A stretch of 64,000 bases of DNA from Iodidimonas sp. SYSU 1G8 (lineage in GTDB: Bacteria > Pseudomonadota > Alphaproteobacteria > SMXS01), in NCBI RefSeq assembly GCF_039655775.1, contig NZ_JBBYXJ010000001.1, forward strand, positions 930,001-994,000. The letters run 5' to 3'. The translations under genes and the position numbers were made by a program. Below are positions 8,967 to 17,614 of the stretch, piece by piece; position 1 is the first letter of the stretch, and every line of letters starts with the position of its first letter. Below the pieces are notes generated by a model, which worked only from the letters and a program-made list of their open reading frames with translations, was not told the origin of the DNA and made no database searches.

Positions 8967-10282
8967 TCGGCAGCCGCCCTTATCCGTTCCGCCCTGCCTT
9001 CGCCCTGGGCCATGAGAAAGGGCTCGATACGCCGGAAATAATCATCCCATGTCGCGGGCAGGTACCCATCGAGCGCGGCCCGGCGCGCCGGGTTATCCCG
9101 GACATGCTCGCGGATCGCCCGCATCCAGCCGATGCCGTCGATGGGCGACAGATAGGTGGCGAAACGGCCGCCGGCTTCCATATGCGCGGGGATGTTCGAG
9201 GCGATCACCGGCGTGCCGACCGAGAGGGCCTCCACGATGGGCAGCCCGAAACCTTCGGCGAAGGACGGCATCAGCAGAGCCTGCGCACCCGCCAGCAATT
9301 GCACCAGGCCGGGCGTCGAGAGGCCGGCGATCTCGATGACGTGGTCGGCCAGCAGCGGCGAACGCTCCAGCAACCTGACCGCTTCGCTGCCGGTGTTCCA
9401 GCGCCGGCCGACAATGACCAGCTTCGGTGCCGCGGCACCCTGCTTGCGCACCAGCTCACGCCAGACGTTCAAGACCAGCAGGTGGTTCTTGCGCGGTTCG
9501 ATGGCGCCGCAGATGACGAAATAAGGCGTGTTCCCGATGCGCTCCGCGGGCAGCTCGTTGCCGACGAACGCCGCTGAGGGCGGCAAGGGCGCGGCGGCGA
9601 TAGCCATGTCCGATCGGCCATTCAGCGCCAGTTCGCGCCGGATGTCGCCTTCGGCCGCCCTGGTCGTGACGATCAGCCCCTGCGCGTAACGGGCGGCATT
9701 GACGATCATCTTCTGGTGATAATCGCGGGACACGACGGGGACATGCTCGGGATAGTCGATCGGAATGGTGTCGTGCAGCATGAAGACCGGATGGATATCC
9801 GCGCGCCGGTTCAGCCAGCCCAGCAGGCGGGAGTCCGCGATGCCGATCTGCCCCGTGTTGACGTAAACCGAATGCGGCGGAACCTTGCGGATGGCGGAGG
9901 CACCCAACGGAATGCCCGCGCCGCGCAGAATGTTCGCGACCGCCGCCGAGATCGCCGCATATTTCGACCGGGAGGGCTCGGGCATCACGCTGATCGAAGG
10001 CTCGCCGTTCAGATACGCCCTGACCTTGGTATAACAGGGATCTTCGGCGGGCGTCGTCGTCTCGCCCCACAGCCGCTCGACCGTTCGCAGGATACGGACA
10101 GCCCTGTCGCGGTCGAGAAAATGGGCACCCCAAGGCAGTGAGAGCGTCGCGACACAATCGCCGCGCCAGTGCTGCAGGAACCGATCGGCATAGGCCAGAT
10201 CCACCCGATCGATGCCTCGGGGCGTGGTCCATGCCGGACCAATGGCCAGCCGTGTCAGGTCGATGGCGATGCATGAGGACAT
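8963..10282 (-). CDS. GT4-family glycosyltransferase
   Basis: A 439-residue GT-B glycosyltransferase. The C-terminal half shows the family hallmarks: YFVICGAIEPRKNHLLVL, then a KLVIVGRRW strand, and the E-x7-E stretch SFAEGFGLPIVEAL followed by GTPVIAS. The N-terminus begins like an acceptor-binding Rossmann half (CIAIDLTRLAIGPAWTTPRG). It is similar in layout to the plus-strand transferase at 841-2139 but clearly distinct in sequence. It sits between the export lipoprotein gene (7-bp gap) and the kpsE-like gene (ATGA overlap). Donor and acceptor are unknown. Confidence 0.9.
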   Translation of the reverse strand: MSSCIAIDLTRLAIGPAWTTPRGIDRVDLAYADRFLQHWRGDCVATLSLPWGAHFLDRDRAVRILRTVERLWGETTTPAEDPCYTKVRAYLNGEPSISVMPEPSRSKYAAISAAVANILRGAGIPLGASAIRKVPPHSVYVNTGQIGIADSRLLGWLNRRADIHPVFMLHDTIPIDYPEHVPVVSRDYHQKMIVNAARYAQGLIVTTRAAEGDIRRELALNGRSDMAIAAAPLPPSAAFVGNELPAERIGNTPYFVICGAIEPRKNHLLVLNVWRELVRKQGAAAPKLVIVGRRWNTGSEAVRLLERSPLLADHVIEIAGLSTPGLVQLLAGAQALLMPSFAEGFGLPIVEALSVGTPVIASNIPAHMEAGGRFATYLSPIDGIGWMRAIREHVRDNPARRAALDGYLPATWDDYFRRIEPFLMAQGEGRAERIRAAAE

Positions 10283-10289
10283 GGCGCGC

Positions 10290-11459
10290 CTATCGGCTGA
10301 GGGTCACGCCGGTCGCGACAGGCGCGAGCACGGACCCGATGATGTTGAGGAACTTCTGCAACTCGTTGAGCTGGGCGTTGGCGACATAGACGATGTCCTT
10401 GTCGGCGACCGCGAACTGGCGGGCGCAGAAATAAGACGCCGGATTCTTCAGGTCGAGCCGGTAGATGACCGGCACCGCGCCGTCCGCCGCCGGCGCGATC
10501 TTGCCCGGCGCGATCGATCGGAGCGTCTCGGCGCGCTCGAAGCGGAACAGGAAAACAGCGGACGGGTTCGCCCGCTGATCCTGCAGCCCGCCGACCTTGC
10601 CCACGGCCTCTTCCAGTGAAAGCCGATCGCCGTCGAACGCCACCACGCCGTTCGCGCCGGTGGCGCCGAGGGCCGTGAACGTCTGGGGATTGCGGATGAC
10701 GGTGAGAATATCGCCGCCGCGCAGAAAGACGTTTTCCTCGGGCTGGGCCAGCAAGGCGTTGTAGGACATGCTTGCCGTTTCGCCGCCGCGCGTCAGGCGA
10801 ACGAAAACGTCATGGGCGGCCACGCGCAATCCGCCTGCCTGGGCGATGACGTCAAGCACGCGGTCTCCGCCGACGGCGAGGGTCAGTCGGGCGCCGCCGA
10901 CCGCGTCGCCCGCGACGGTGACGCTGTTGGCACTGCTGCTGCGCACGGCCACCATGGCCTGCGGTTGCACTGCCCTGTCCTTGAGCGCCGCGATGATCGC
11001 CTGCTCGATCTGGGCCGGCTGAAGTCCCGTCACCTTGAGACGGCCCGCATAAGGCACCGAAATCGTGCCGTCAGGCGCGACAGTCTGATCCGGGAGCACG
11101 GCGGACCGCGCCCCGATCTGCGCCTCGCCACCGAGTGTCATCGCCGGCGTCGAGAAAAGGCCCCCCGGGCCAGCCTCCCACATGGTGACGGCCAGCACAT
11201 CGCCGACGGCCACCGTCGGCACGGGAGCTGGCGAGGCGGCGTGGAAACTTTCCCGCAGTGAGACTTCAGGTCTGACCGCCAGCGCGCCGCACACGGCTTC
11301 GTCCACGTCGACAAGCGCATAGCGGGTCGATGGGGCAGGCTGCGCGATTGACGCCGTATCGAAGCTGTCCATCGAAGGGCCCGATTTGGGCAAGCCGGCG
11401 CACCCGCTGACTTGTATGCCGATGGCGAGCGCTCCCACCAAAAATTTGACGTTCCGCAT
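10290..11459 (-). CDS. Outer-membrane polysaccharide export lipoprotein (Wza/KpsD family)
   Basis: A 389-residue lipoprotein expected to form the outer-membrane exit channel for the capsule-like polymer. A signal peptide ends in lipobox VSGC with the acylated Cys at residue 20. The poly-export domain follows (VAVGDVLAVTMWEAG... TVAPDGTISVPYAGRLKVTG), then SLBB-like domains (VTVAGDAVGGARLTLA; ALGATGANGVVAFDGDRLSL). The ATG at 11459 puts a proper signal peptide at the N-terminus; the longer frame to 11600 does not. It heads the minus-strand operon, with its promoter expected in the 11460-11837 gap. Confidence 0.92.
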   Translation of the reverse strand: MRNVKFLVGALAIGIQVSGCAGLPKSGPSMDSFDTASIAQPAPSTRYALVDVDEAVCGALAVRPEVSLRESFHAASPAPVPTVAVGDVLAVTMWEAGPGGLFSTPAMTLGGEAQIGARSAVLPDQTVAPDGTISVPYAGRLKVTGLQPAQIEQAIIAALKDRAVQPQAMVAVRSSSANSVTVAGDAVGGARLTLAVGGDRVLDVIAQAGGLRVAAHDVFVRLTRGGETASMSYNALLAQPEENVFLRGGDILTVIRNPQTFTALGATGANGVVAFDGDRLSLEEAVGKVGGLQDQRANPSAVFLFRFERAETLRSIAPGKIAPAADGAVPVIYRLDLKNPASYFCARQFAVADKDIVYVANAQLNELQKFLNIIGSVLAPVATGVTLSR

Positions 11460-11837
11460 GCGGTCGCTTCTATCCAGTCGCTCAAAATCCGGGCGGGAAA
11501 TGGCCTCACCACACCGAAACCGTCCGATCGCGCGGCGCGGTCGGTGGTTCGGTATCAGAGGGCGCATGGGGATGCCCACGAAGATGTAGGCAGCGCACAT
11601 GGCAAAAAAAGCGCCAACTACGTCAAAAATGTGTCCGACTACCCTATTACCATTCCGGAGTCATAATGATCGTCTCATCCTAAAGGTCGTTTCGATACCG
11701 TATGGAAATGAATGACGGAACATTATTTCGGGACAATTATGAATTCTAGAATTGTGTCCCAGTAGCGGGCCGATGTCTTGCGAAGTGACTCCCGACGCCA
11801 ACATTCTGAGACGTGTACACTCCTGCGGAACCCGTTC
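11460..11837. other. 378-bp divergent regulatory region, no gene
   Basis: The gap between the export lipoprotein gene and the CDP-alcohol phosphatidyltransferase gene is AT-richer than its surroundings and holds no credible coding sequence. It contains runs of A (11602-11608 and 11633-11637), a dyad at 11730-11760 and a perfect 12-bp palindrome. Divergent promoters must lie here, but I could not assign -35/-10 pairs with confidence on either strand. Confidence 0.6.
11730..11760. promoter_or_regulatory. Dyad-symmetry element, candidate operator
   Basis: Arms GGGACAATT and AATTGTGTCCC face each other with a 2-bp bulge, enclosing the perfect palindrome AATTCTAGAATT at 11742-11753. It lies midway between two divergent genes, about 80 bp before the start at 11838. 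A regulator-binding site is the simplest reading; there is no T-tract to make it a terminator. Confidence 0.4.
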
Positions 11838-12590
11838 ATGACCGACCGTCGCCAAACCAACAAGACCGGCCCGAGCCGGCTCAACCGCGGCCTGCTCCAA
11901 CCCTTCGAGGCGGTGCTGTTGCAAAAGCTCGTGCGCAAGCTGCCGGCCGGCGTAACCCCGGACATGCTAACTTGGCTCGGACTAGGGGGCGCGGCACTGA
12001 CGGGCGTGGGGTACTTCCTGACGACCTGGCACGAAGGCTTTCTCTGGCTCGCGAGCTTCGGTCTGCTGGTCAACTGGTTCGGTGACTCACTCGACGGCAC
12101 CCTGGCCCGATACCGACAGATCGAGCGACCGACCTACGGCTTCTTCGTCGATCACACCACCGACATCGCGGCGCAGCTGTGCATCGGGCTTGGCCTTGGG
12201 CTGTCGCCCTATGTCCAGCTGGAGATCGCGCTGGCCCTGATGGTGACCTATCTGGCCATTTCCTGCGTGGCGTTCATCAGGAAGTCGGTGTCCGGCGTGC
12301 TGCAGATTTCATTCTACGGCAACGGCCCGACTGAAATGCGCTTCATGCTGATCATGGTGAACATGGCGCTGTTTTTCCTGCCGATCATGACCTTCGGCAC
12401 GGATTTCGGCCCCCTCACCCTGTTCGACATCGGCATCATGGCGATCTGCGCCGGTTCGCTGCTGCTGCTCGCCTATATGGTGAATGGCGAGCGCCGCGCG
12501 CTTGCCCTCCGGGACCCCTCGCCGCTCAAGCGTCCCGCGCCGCTGACGCCGTTTCCCAGCGCGCCTTCCAGGCCAAACCGTCCTCGGTAA
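11838..12590 (+). CDS. CDP-alcohol phosphatidyltransferase family membrane protein
   Basis: A 250-residue integral membrane enzyme that swaps CMP on a CDP-alcohol (such as CDP-diacylglycerol) for a second alcohol. The family signature D-x2-D-G-x2-A-R...G-x3-D-x3-D is intact as DSLDGTLAR...GFFVDHTTD, preceded and followed by several membrane helices. The start at 11838 (MTDRRQTNKTG) fits the family; the frame to 11778 adds unlikely residues. The substrate is unknown: phospholipid synthesis or phospho-alcohol decoration of a surface glycan are both possible given the flanking locus. The last 65 bp overlap the convergent hyi gene. Confidence 0.9.
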   Translation: MTDRRQTNKTGPSRLNRGLLQPFEAVLLQKLVRKLPAGVTPDMLTWLGLGGAALTGVGYFLTTWHEGFLWLASFGLLVNWFGDSLDGTLARYRQIERPTYGFFVDHTTDIAAQLCIGLGLGLSPYVQLEIALALMVTYLAISCVAFIRKSVSGVLQISFYGNGPTEMRFMLIMVNMALFFLPIMTFGTDFGPLTLFDIGIMAICAGSLLLLAYMVNGERRALALRDPSPLKRPAPLTPFPSAPSRPNRPR

Positions 12591-13305
12591 GGCCGCGCGG
12601 CCGGTACTCGCAGCCGATCCAGCCATCATAGCCGAGGGACCGGAGCGTCCCCAGCACCTGATCCAGCGCCAGTTCGCCCGTATCGGGCTCGTGCCGGCTC
12701 GGCACACCGGCGATCTGGACGTGGCCGATGATCGGCATGGTCTGACTCAGGCCGGTGGTGACGTCGCCGTGAAGGATTTGCCGGTGGTAGATGTCGAACT
12801 GCAGGCGCAGACTGTCACTGGCGACCGCGTCGATGACCGCGACCGCCTGTGCGAAATCCGCGAGGAAATAGCCCGGCATGTCTCGCCGGTTGATGGGTTC
12901 GATCAGCGCGGTGACGCCACTTCCCTCGAAACGACGGGCCGCGACCTCCAGGTTCCCGCGGTAGACCTGCGGCGCGCCGCCAATCCCGGCCATGATGTGG
13001 ACACGCCGGGTGTCCATGGCCTCGGCGTAGCGCAGCGCCGTGTCCAGCGAGGCCGCGAACTCGGCTTCGCGGCCGGGAAGCGCCGCCAGACCGCGCTCGC
13101 CCGCCGTCCAGTCGCCGGGCGGAGCATTGAACAGCACCTGTTCGAGACGGTTGTCCCTGAGCCGCGCCACCAGTTCGGCAGGGTCATGATCATAGGGGAA
13201 CAGATATTCGACGCCGGTGAAACCGGCCCGCGCGGCGCGCTCGAAACGGTCGAGAAAGGCCGCGTCGCCGAACAGGAAACTGAGATTGGCGGCGAAGCGG
13301 AACAC
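12526..13305 (-). CDS. hyi: Hydroxypyruvate isomerase family protein
   Basis: A 259-residue TIM-barrel sugar-phosphate-isomerase-like protein. The N-terminus FRFAANLSFLFGDAAFLDRF and the metal/substrate segments TALIEPINRRDMPGYFL, LRLQFDIYHRQI, GHVQIAGVPSRHEPD and WIGCEYRPRG are characteristic of Hyi/OtnI, which interconvert hydroxypyruvate with tartronate semialdehyde or 2-oxo-tetronates. The GTG start at 13305 lies just after the SDR stop. It closes a P450-SDR-Hyi gene string. The 3' end overlaps the convergent CDP-alcohol phosphatidyltransferase gene. Exact substrate between the two activities is not decidable here. Confidence 0.88.
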   Translation of the reverse strand: MFRFAANLSFLFGDAAFLDRFERAARAGFTGVEYLFPYDHDPAELVARLRDNRLEQVLFNAPPGDWTAGERGLAALPGREAEFAASLDTALRYAEAMDTRRVHIMAGIGGAPQVYRGNLEVAARRFEGSGVTALIEPINRRDMPGYFLADFAQAVAVIDAVASDSLRLQFDIYHRQILHGDVTTGLSQTMPIIGHVQIAGVPSRHEPDTGELALDQVLGTLRSLGYDGWIGCEYRPRGLTEDGLAWKARWETASAARDA

Positions 13306-13307
13306 GC

Positions 13308-14069
13308 TCAGCCCCGGCCGATGAACGGCATGAGCGTGGCCATGATCGTCAGCGACGGGATGTTGGTATCGAGCGGCAGGCTGTCCATGAACACCACGGC
13401 CCTGGCGACCTCATCGACGCTCATGCGCGGCTCGGCCCGGGTGGAGCCGTCGGCCTGCAGCATGCCGACCGCCATCTGCCGGGTCATGTCGGTGGCGGCA
13501 TTGCCGATGTCCAGTTCGCAGCAGGCGATGTTGTAGGGCCGGCCATCGAGCGCGGTGGATTTGGTCAGCCCGGCGACACCATGCTTGGTGGCGGTATAGG
13601 GCGCCGAGTGCGGCCGCGGCACCTGCGCCGAGATCGACCCGTTGTTGATGATCCGGCCGCCTTGCGGGTCCTGCGCCCGCATCAGCGCGAAGGCATATTT
13701 GGTACACAGGAAGGTGCCGGTGAGGTTGGCGTTCACCACCCGCATCCAGTCCTCGTAGCTGACCTCGTCGATGGACGAGCCCAGCGCCGCGCCGCCCGCG
13801 TTGTTGAACAGCAGATCGAGCCGGCCGAAGCGCTCCCGCACGGCCGCGAACATGGCGGCGACGCCGCCGGGATCGGATACGTCCGTATCGAAGACCATGG
13901 AACGCATGCCGTCTGGATCCCGCGTCGAGGCCGCGTCTTCCAGGCGCGCGCGCCGGCGGCCGTTGAAGACGACGCTGTAGCCGGCGTCGAGCAGCGCCCA
14001 GGCCGCCGCGCGGCCGATACCGCTGCCCGCCCCGGTCACAAGGGCGATCTTTCCGGAAGACTGTCCCAC
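13308..14069 (-). CDS. Short-chain dehydrogenase/reductase
   Basis: A 253-residue NAD(P)-dependent oxidoreductase with a Rossmann fold. The cofactor motif GAGSGIG is near residues 14-20, NNAG near 90, and the catalytic Ser with Y-x3-K is present as NNGSIS...YTATKHG. One oddity is CELDIGNAATDM, where classical SDRs have a PG motif after the catalytic helix. The GTG start at 14069 directly follows the P450 stop, so expression is linked to the cytochrome. An alcohol or ketone made by the P450 is a plausible substrate, but this is inference. Confidence 0.9.
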   Translation of the reverse strand: MGQSSGKIALVTGAGSGIGRAAAWALLDAGYSVVFNGRRRARLEDAASTRDPDGMRSMVFDTDVSDPGGVAAMFAAVRERFGRLDLLFNNAGGAALGSSIDEVSYEDWMRVVNANLTGTFLCTKYAFALMRAQDPQGGRIINNGSISAQVPRPHSAPYTATKHGVAGLTKSTALDGRPYNIACCELDIGNAATDMTRQMAVGMLQADGSTRAEPRMSVDEVARAVVFMDSLPLDTNIPSLTIMATLMPFIGRG

Positions 14070-15350
14070 CTATTTCGCCCTGAAGCCGATATGCAGTTCC
14101 TCAAGCGCGTGAACGACGAAGTTCGGCTGGTGGCGGAAATCGTTCCGGCCGGGAATGAACCACATGTCGTCGATCCGGTCGACCAGAGCCTTGAAGCCCC
14201 AGTAAAGCTCCCGCCGGGCCAACGGCGCGCCCATGCAGTGATGCACGCCGCCGCCAAAGGCCAGATGACTGGCGGCGTTGGCGCGCTCCAGATCCAGCTT
14301 GTCGGGGTTCTCGAACCGGGTCTCGTCGCGGTTGCCGGCGGTATAGCGCACATAGAGGACCGAGCCCTTGGGCACGTGGGTTCCCGCCAGTTCGCAATCC
14401 TTCTGGGCGATCCGGACCATGGTGTGGGCCGGCGATTCCAGTCGCAGCACTTCCTCGATGAAGGTACGCATGTATTTTTCCGGCTCGGCCTTCAGCAGCG
14501 CCCAAGCCTCCGGGTTCTCGATGAGCAGCTTCACGCCGGCGGACAGGGCGTTGGTGGTGGTCTCCGAACCGCCGCCGAAACCGTCGGACATGATCTCGGC
14601 ATGCAGTTCGTTATCGTTCAGCGGCCGGCCCCATTCGGGGATCACCACATTGACCAGATCGGACAGGAGGGTGTCGTCGGGCTCGCGGCGCAGGCGCTCG
14701 AAGATGGGCTGGAAATAATGCTGCATCTCCACTTCCAGTTCGACGCTGCGCAGATCCTCTTCCTCGGTCTGCATCCGGCCGATGCGCTTGATCCAGGCAT
14801 CGGTCCAGCGCTTGATGTCCCACATGTCCTCGATGCGGCCGCCCATCTGCTTGATGATGACGATCAGCGGCAGCGGTACCGCATAGGCCTTGACGAAATC
14901 AGCCTCGTTGCCGGCGGCGATCATGTCGTCGGCCAGCTTGTAGGCGGTTTCCTCGACGAACGGGTCCATGGCCTTGATGCGGCTGGCGCGGAATGCCTGC
15001 TCGAACAGGCCGCGCATCTGCTTGTGGTTGGGATCGTCGCGCCCGGCCAGCGTGCGCGCGGGCACCCAGCCCTTATCGTCGAAGACCTGGATCATGCGGC
15101 GCATCTTTTCCTGCTGGATCGGCATGTCCTCCTGGCTCTTGCTGTTGCTGAAGTTCGCCGGATCCATGATCACCTGCCGGATCACGTCGTAGCCGGAGAC
15201 GGCGAAGCCGCCGAGCTTGTCGCTCCACCAGACCGGCGCCTGCTCACGCAGCACCTTGTTGGCGTGGTGCGGGCAATCGAGCACGTCCCGGTGCAGCAGA
15301 TCGACCTGCTCGGGCGATGACGGACGGACTGGATCGAAAGTGGTGCTCAT
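14070..15350 (-). CDS. Cytochrome P450
   Basis: A 426-residue soluble class I bacterial P450, a haem-thiolate monooxygenase. The I-helix oxygen-activation segment is GFGGGSETTTN, the K-helix E-x2-R is EEVLR, and the haem loop FGGGVHHCMG places the ligand at Cys372. A GGGGAG ribosome site precedes the ATG at 15350. It is separated from the upstream Rieske gene by a hairpin with a short T-run, so it probably has its own promoter. No ferredoxin or reductase gene is nearby, so redox partners must come from elsewhere. The substrate is unknown. Confidence 0.95.
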   Translation of the reverse strand: MSTTFDPVRPSSPEQVDLLHRDVLDCPHHANKVLREQAPVWWSDKLGGFAVSGYDVIRQVIMDPANFSNSKSQEDMPIQQEKMRRMIQVFDDKGWVPARTLAGRDDPNHKQMRGLFEQAFRASRIKAMDPFVEETAYKLADDMIAAGNEADFVKAYAVPLPLIVIIKQMGGRIEDMWDIKRWTDAWIKRIGRMQTEEEDLRSVELEVEMQHYFQPIFERLRREPDDTLLSDLVNVVIPEWGRPLNDNELHAEIMSDGFGGGSETTTNALSAGVKLLIENPEAWALLKAEPEKYMRTFIEEVLRLESPAHTMVRIAQKDCELAGTHVPKGSVLYVRYTAGNRDETRFENPDKLDLERANAASHLAFGGGVHHCMGAPLARRELYWGFKALVDRIDDMWFIPGRNDFRHQPNFVVHALEELHIGFRAK

Positions 15351-15460
15351 GGCGATATCTCCCCGACAGACTGTGGCGCGGCGCCAAGGCAGGCGCCGCC
15401 GCTCCCCGGGGATACGCTAGCACAGCCGGTTTCCACGGCGCCAGCCGCGCCGGCACGACG

Positions 15461-15491
15461 AAAGAGGCTGGACCGCGAGCGGCCCAGCCTC
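15461..15491 (-). terminator. Probable intrinsic terminator after Rieske oxygenase gene
   Basis: GAGGCTGG (15464-15471) pairs with CCAGCCTC (15484-15491), extended by partly paired GGGCC-type bases around a short loop. On the minus strand the stem is followed by TTTCGTCG. The T-run is short, so termination may be partial. It lies 22 bp after the stop at 15514 and separates the Rieske gene from the P450 gene. Confidence 0.6.
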
Positions 15492-15513
15492 GGGAAGAGT
15501 TAACGAGGACGGA

Positions 15514-16818
15514 TCAGGCGTCGTTGGCGTAGTGACCGTTGATGTAGTCCATCAGCGTCTTGTGCATGTGCCGGATGCGGCGCTCCTGATGCGAGATCCA
15601 GAGACCCTGGAAGGCTTCCGAATGCAGGCCCTTCTGCACATGCGGCAGGTTGACCGAGTCCTGATCGAGCACCAGACCCAGCGAGCGTTCACCGTGCTTG
15701 ACCCGTTCGTGATCGGGCAGCGGCGGGCGGGATTTGCCCTTGGGGATCGCCTGGAACATGCGGACATCGAAATACATCTTGTCCGGGTTGGTCTCGTGCG
15801 GCCGCTGGCGGAAGAACAGCATGGATTCCGCATGCACGTTCATCGTGATGTTGGGGAAGATGTAGTAGTGGTAGTCGTCCGAGAGCTGATCGTCGTTCAT
15901 TTCCGAATAGTCATGACCGAGCACGGACTCGTTCTCGCGCTTGAAGAGCTGCACCGCGCGGCGGATTTCAGACACGCGCCCGGTGAACTCGTCGGGGTTC
16001 ATGCCCAGGGCGCGCAGTTCACCGGCCAGCACTTCCGGCACCTCCTCCAGCACCTCGCCGAGGCGCGGGCTGTAGGTCTTGAACGGCACCAGGTAACGAT
16101 TGTGGCGCTCGTAGAGGTCGATCTGCACGTCGACGTCGTCGATGGTGTAGAACAGCTCTGGATGAATGCCCTGAACGTGATAGACCTCGTTGAACGCGTC
16201 GACGGACGTCTTCCAGTTGCAGTCCCACTCCACCGTGACGTCCATGGTCATGGCGAGATTCTCGAAATGATAGGGATCGAGATGCTGGGGCAGCACGCCC
16301 AGATACTCGGCCAGCGGCTCGGCGTCAGGATTGAGGTTGAACCAGACGAAGCCGCCCCAGGTTTCGGTGCGGACGGGCTTCATGGACAGCTTTTCCGAGG
16401 GGCAGCCCTGGTGGAAATCCTCGACGTCGGGGACGTTGATCAGCTTGCCGGTCAGGTCGTATTCCCAGAAATGGTAGGCACAGACGAGAGTCTGGGAATT
16501 GCCGCACTCGTCGAACTTCACCCGGTTACCGCGGTGATTGCAGATATTGTAGAGAGTCCGGGGCACACCGTCGTCGCCGCGCACGATCAGCAGTGATTCC
16601 TGGCCGATTTCGGTGGTGATGTAATCGCCGATTTCGGGAATTTCCTCCTCGCGGCAACCGATCAGCCACACCTTGGACCACATGCGCTCCCATTCGAGCC
16701 TCATGAAGTCCTTCGAGATATACCGCTCGTGCGGAATCAACTCGTTGCCCATCGCCGGTTCGGACGACTTGCCGGCCGGTGTCTTGATGCTTTCCTTTAC
16801 CCGTACGATCGCGACCAT
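15514..16818 (-). CDS. Rieske non-haem iron oxygenase, alpha subunit
   Basis: A 434-residue ring-hydroxylating-type oxygenase component. The Rieske [2Fe-2S] ligands are C93-x-H95 and C113-x2-H116. The mononuclear iron site is NEVYHVQGIHPE with H214 and H219, and the third ligand is probably the Asp in YFDVRMF. The ATG at 16818 has GAGGAG at ideal spacing; the frame open to 16854 does not. The protein hydroxylates or demethylates an organic substrate using electrons from an unlinked reductase. It belongs to the same cluster as a second alpha subunit (17615-18967). No small (beta) subunit gene is present, consistent with a homotrimeric enzyme. Confidence 0.93.
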   Translation of the reverse strand: MVAIVRVKESIKTPAGKSSEPAMGNELIPHERYISKDFMRLEWERMWSKVWLIGCREEEIPEIGDYITTEIGQESLLIVRGDDGVPRTLYNICNHRGNRVKFDECGNSQTLVCAYHFWEYDLTGKLINVPDVEDFHQGCPSEKLSMKPVRTETWGGFVWFNLNPDAEPLAEYLGVLPQHLDPYHFENLAMTMDVTVEWDCNWKTSVDAFNEVYHVQGIHPELFYTIDDVDVQIDLYERHNRYLVPFKTYSPRLGEVLEEVPEVLAGELRALGMNPDEFTGRVSEIRRAVQLFKRENESVLGHDYSEMNDDQLSDDYHYYIFPNITMNVHAESMLFFRQRPHETNPDKMYFDVRMFQAIPKGKSRPPLPDHERVKHGERSLGLVLDQDSVNLPHVQKGLHSEAFQGLWISHQERRIRHMHKTLMDYINGHYANDA

Positions 16819-16938
16819 CTCGCTGCTCCTCATCTGCTTCCCGAAAACCAGCATCCGTGAATGCCGGCGTCAGGCGATGAATCGCGCATACGGGCCAGGC
16901 GGGCATTGACCGAAATCAAACCCGCCCGGGCAAGAGGG

Positions 16939-17580
16939 TCAGGTGAGTTGGGGCGGCAGGTCAGGATCGGCCTTGTGCATGGCCCGCTGGTAGGCGGGAC
17001 GCGCGCCGATCCGCTGGAGGTAGGCGAGGAGATTGGGATAGGGCGAGATATCCCTCGGCGCGAACAGGCGCATGGTGGTGAGCGGAAACAGCATGATGAT
17101 GTCCGCCGCGGTGAACGCGTCGCCCGCGAAATAGGCCGCCTCGCCCAGCCGGTGCTCGACCATGGCGAAGGCGCGGTCGCCGCGCGCGGTGAGCGACTTC
17201 GCCACCGTCGAGTCCGAGCCGCCGCCCAGCATGTTGAGGATGAGCCCCGTCATGCCGGCCGGCATCATGGAGGCGTTGGCGAAATGGAACCAGAACAGGT
17301 AGTCGGGATAGTTGGCCTGATCGGGCGTCACCGCGAGCCGACCACCGCCATGGCGGGCGATGATGTACTCGATGATCGCGCCGGATTCGCCGAGAACCAG
17401 ATCGCCGTCGGTGATGACCGGCGCGGTGCCGAACGGGTGGATCGCCTTGTATTCGGCGGGCGCCAGCCGCGTGACCGGATCACGGTCGTACCGCACCAGT
17501 TCGTAAGGAATCTCCAGTTCCTCGCACAGCCAGACGATCCGGTCGGACTGGGAAATACCGAGATGATGCACGGTCAGCAT
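16939..17580 (-). CDS. Glutathione S-transferase family protein
   Basis: A 213-residue GST with an N-terminal thioredoxin-like domain (MLTVHHLGISQSDRIVWLCEE; GTAPVITDGD; the glutathione-binding GESGAIIEYI) and an all-helical C-terminal domain ending in the FTAADIIMLFPL N-capping-box region. A Ser in the SQSDR segment is the likely thiol-activating residue. An AGGAGA site supports the ATG at 17580. It lies between two Rieske oxygenase genes, so conjugation or isomerisation of an oxygenated intermediate is a reasonable guess. Confidence 0.92.
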   Translation of the reverse strand: MLTVHHLGISQSDRIVWLCEELEIPYELVRYDRDPVTRLAPAEYKAIHPFGTAPVITDGDLVLGESGAIIEYIIARHGGGRLAVTPDQANYPDYLFWFHFANASMMPAGMTGLILNMLGGGSDSTVAKSLTARGDRAFAMVEHRLGEAAYFAGDAFTAADIIMLFPLTTMRLFAPRDISPYPNLLAYLQRIGARPAYQRAMHKADPDLPPQLT

Positions 17581-17614
17581 GCCAGATCTCCTGTTCGGGG
17601 TTACCGCGCGCCGG

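Noticed and set aside
13581-15320. 579-codon plus-strand ORF opposite the P450 and SDR genes
   Set aside because: The P450 and SDR motifs on the minus strand are complete. The plus-strand translation has shadow composition and no ribosome site.
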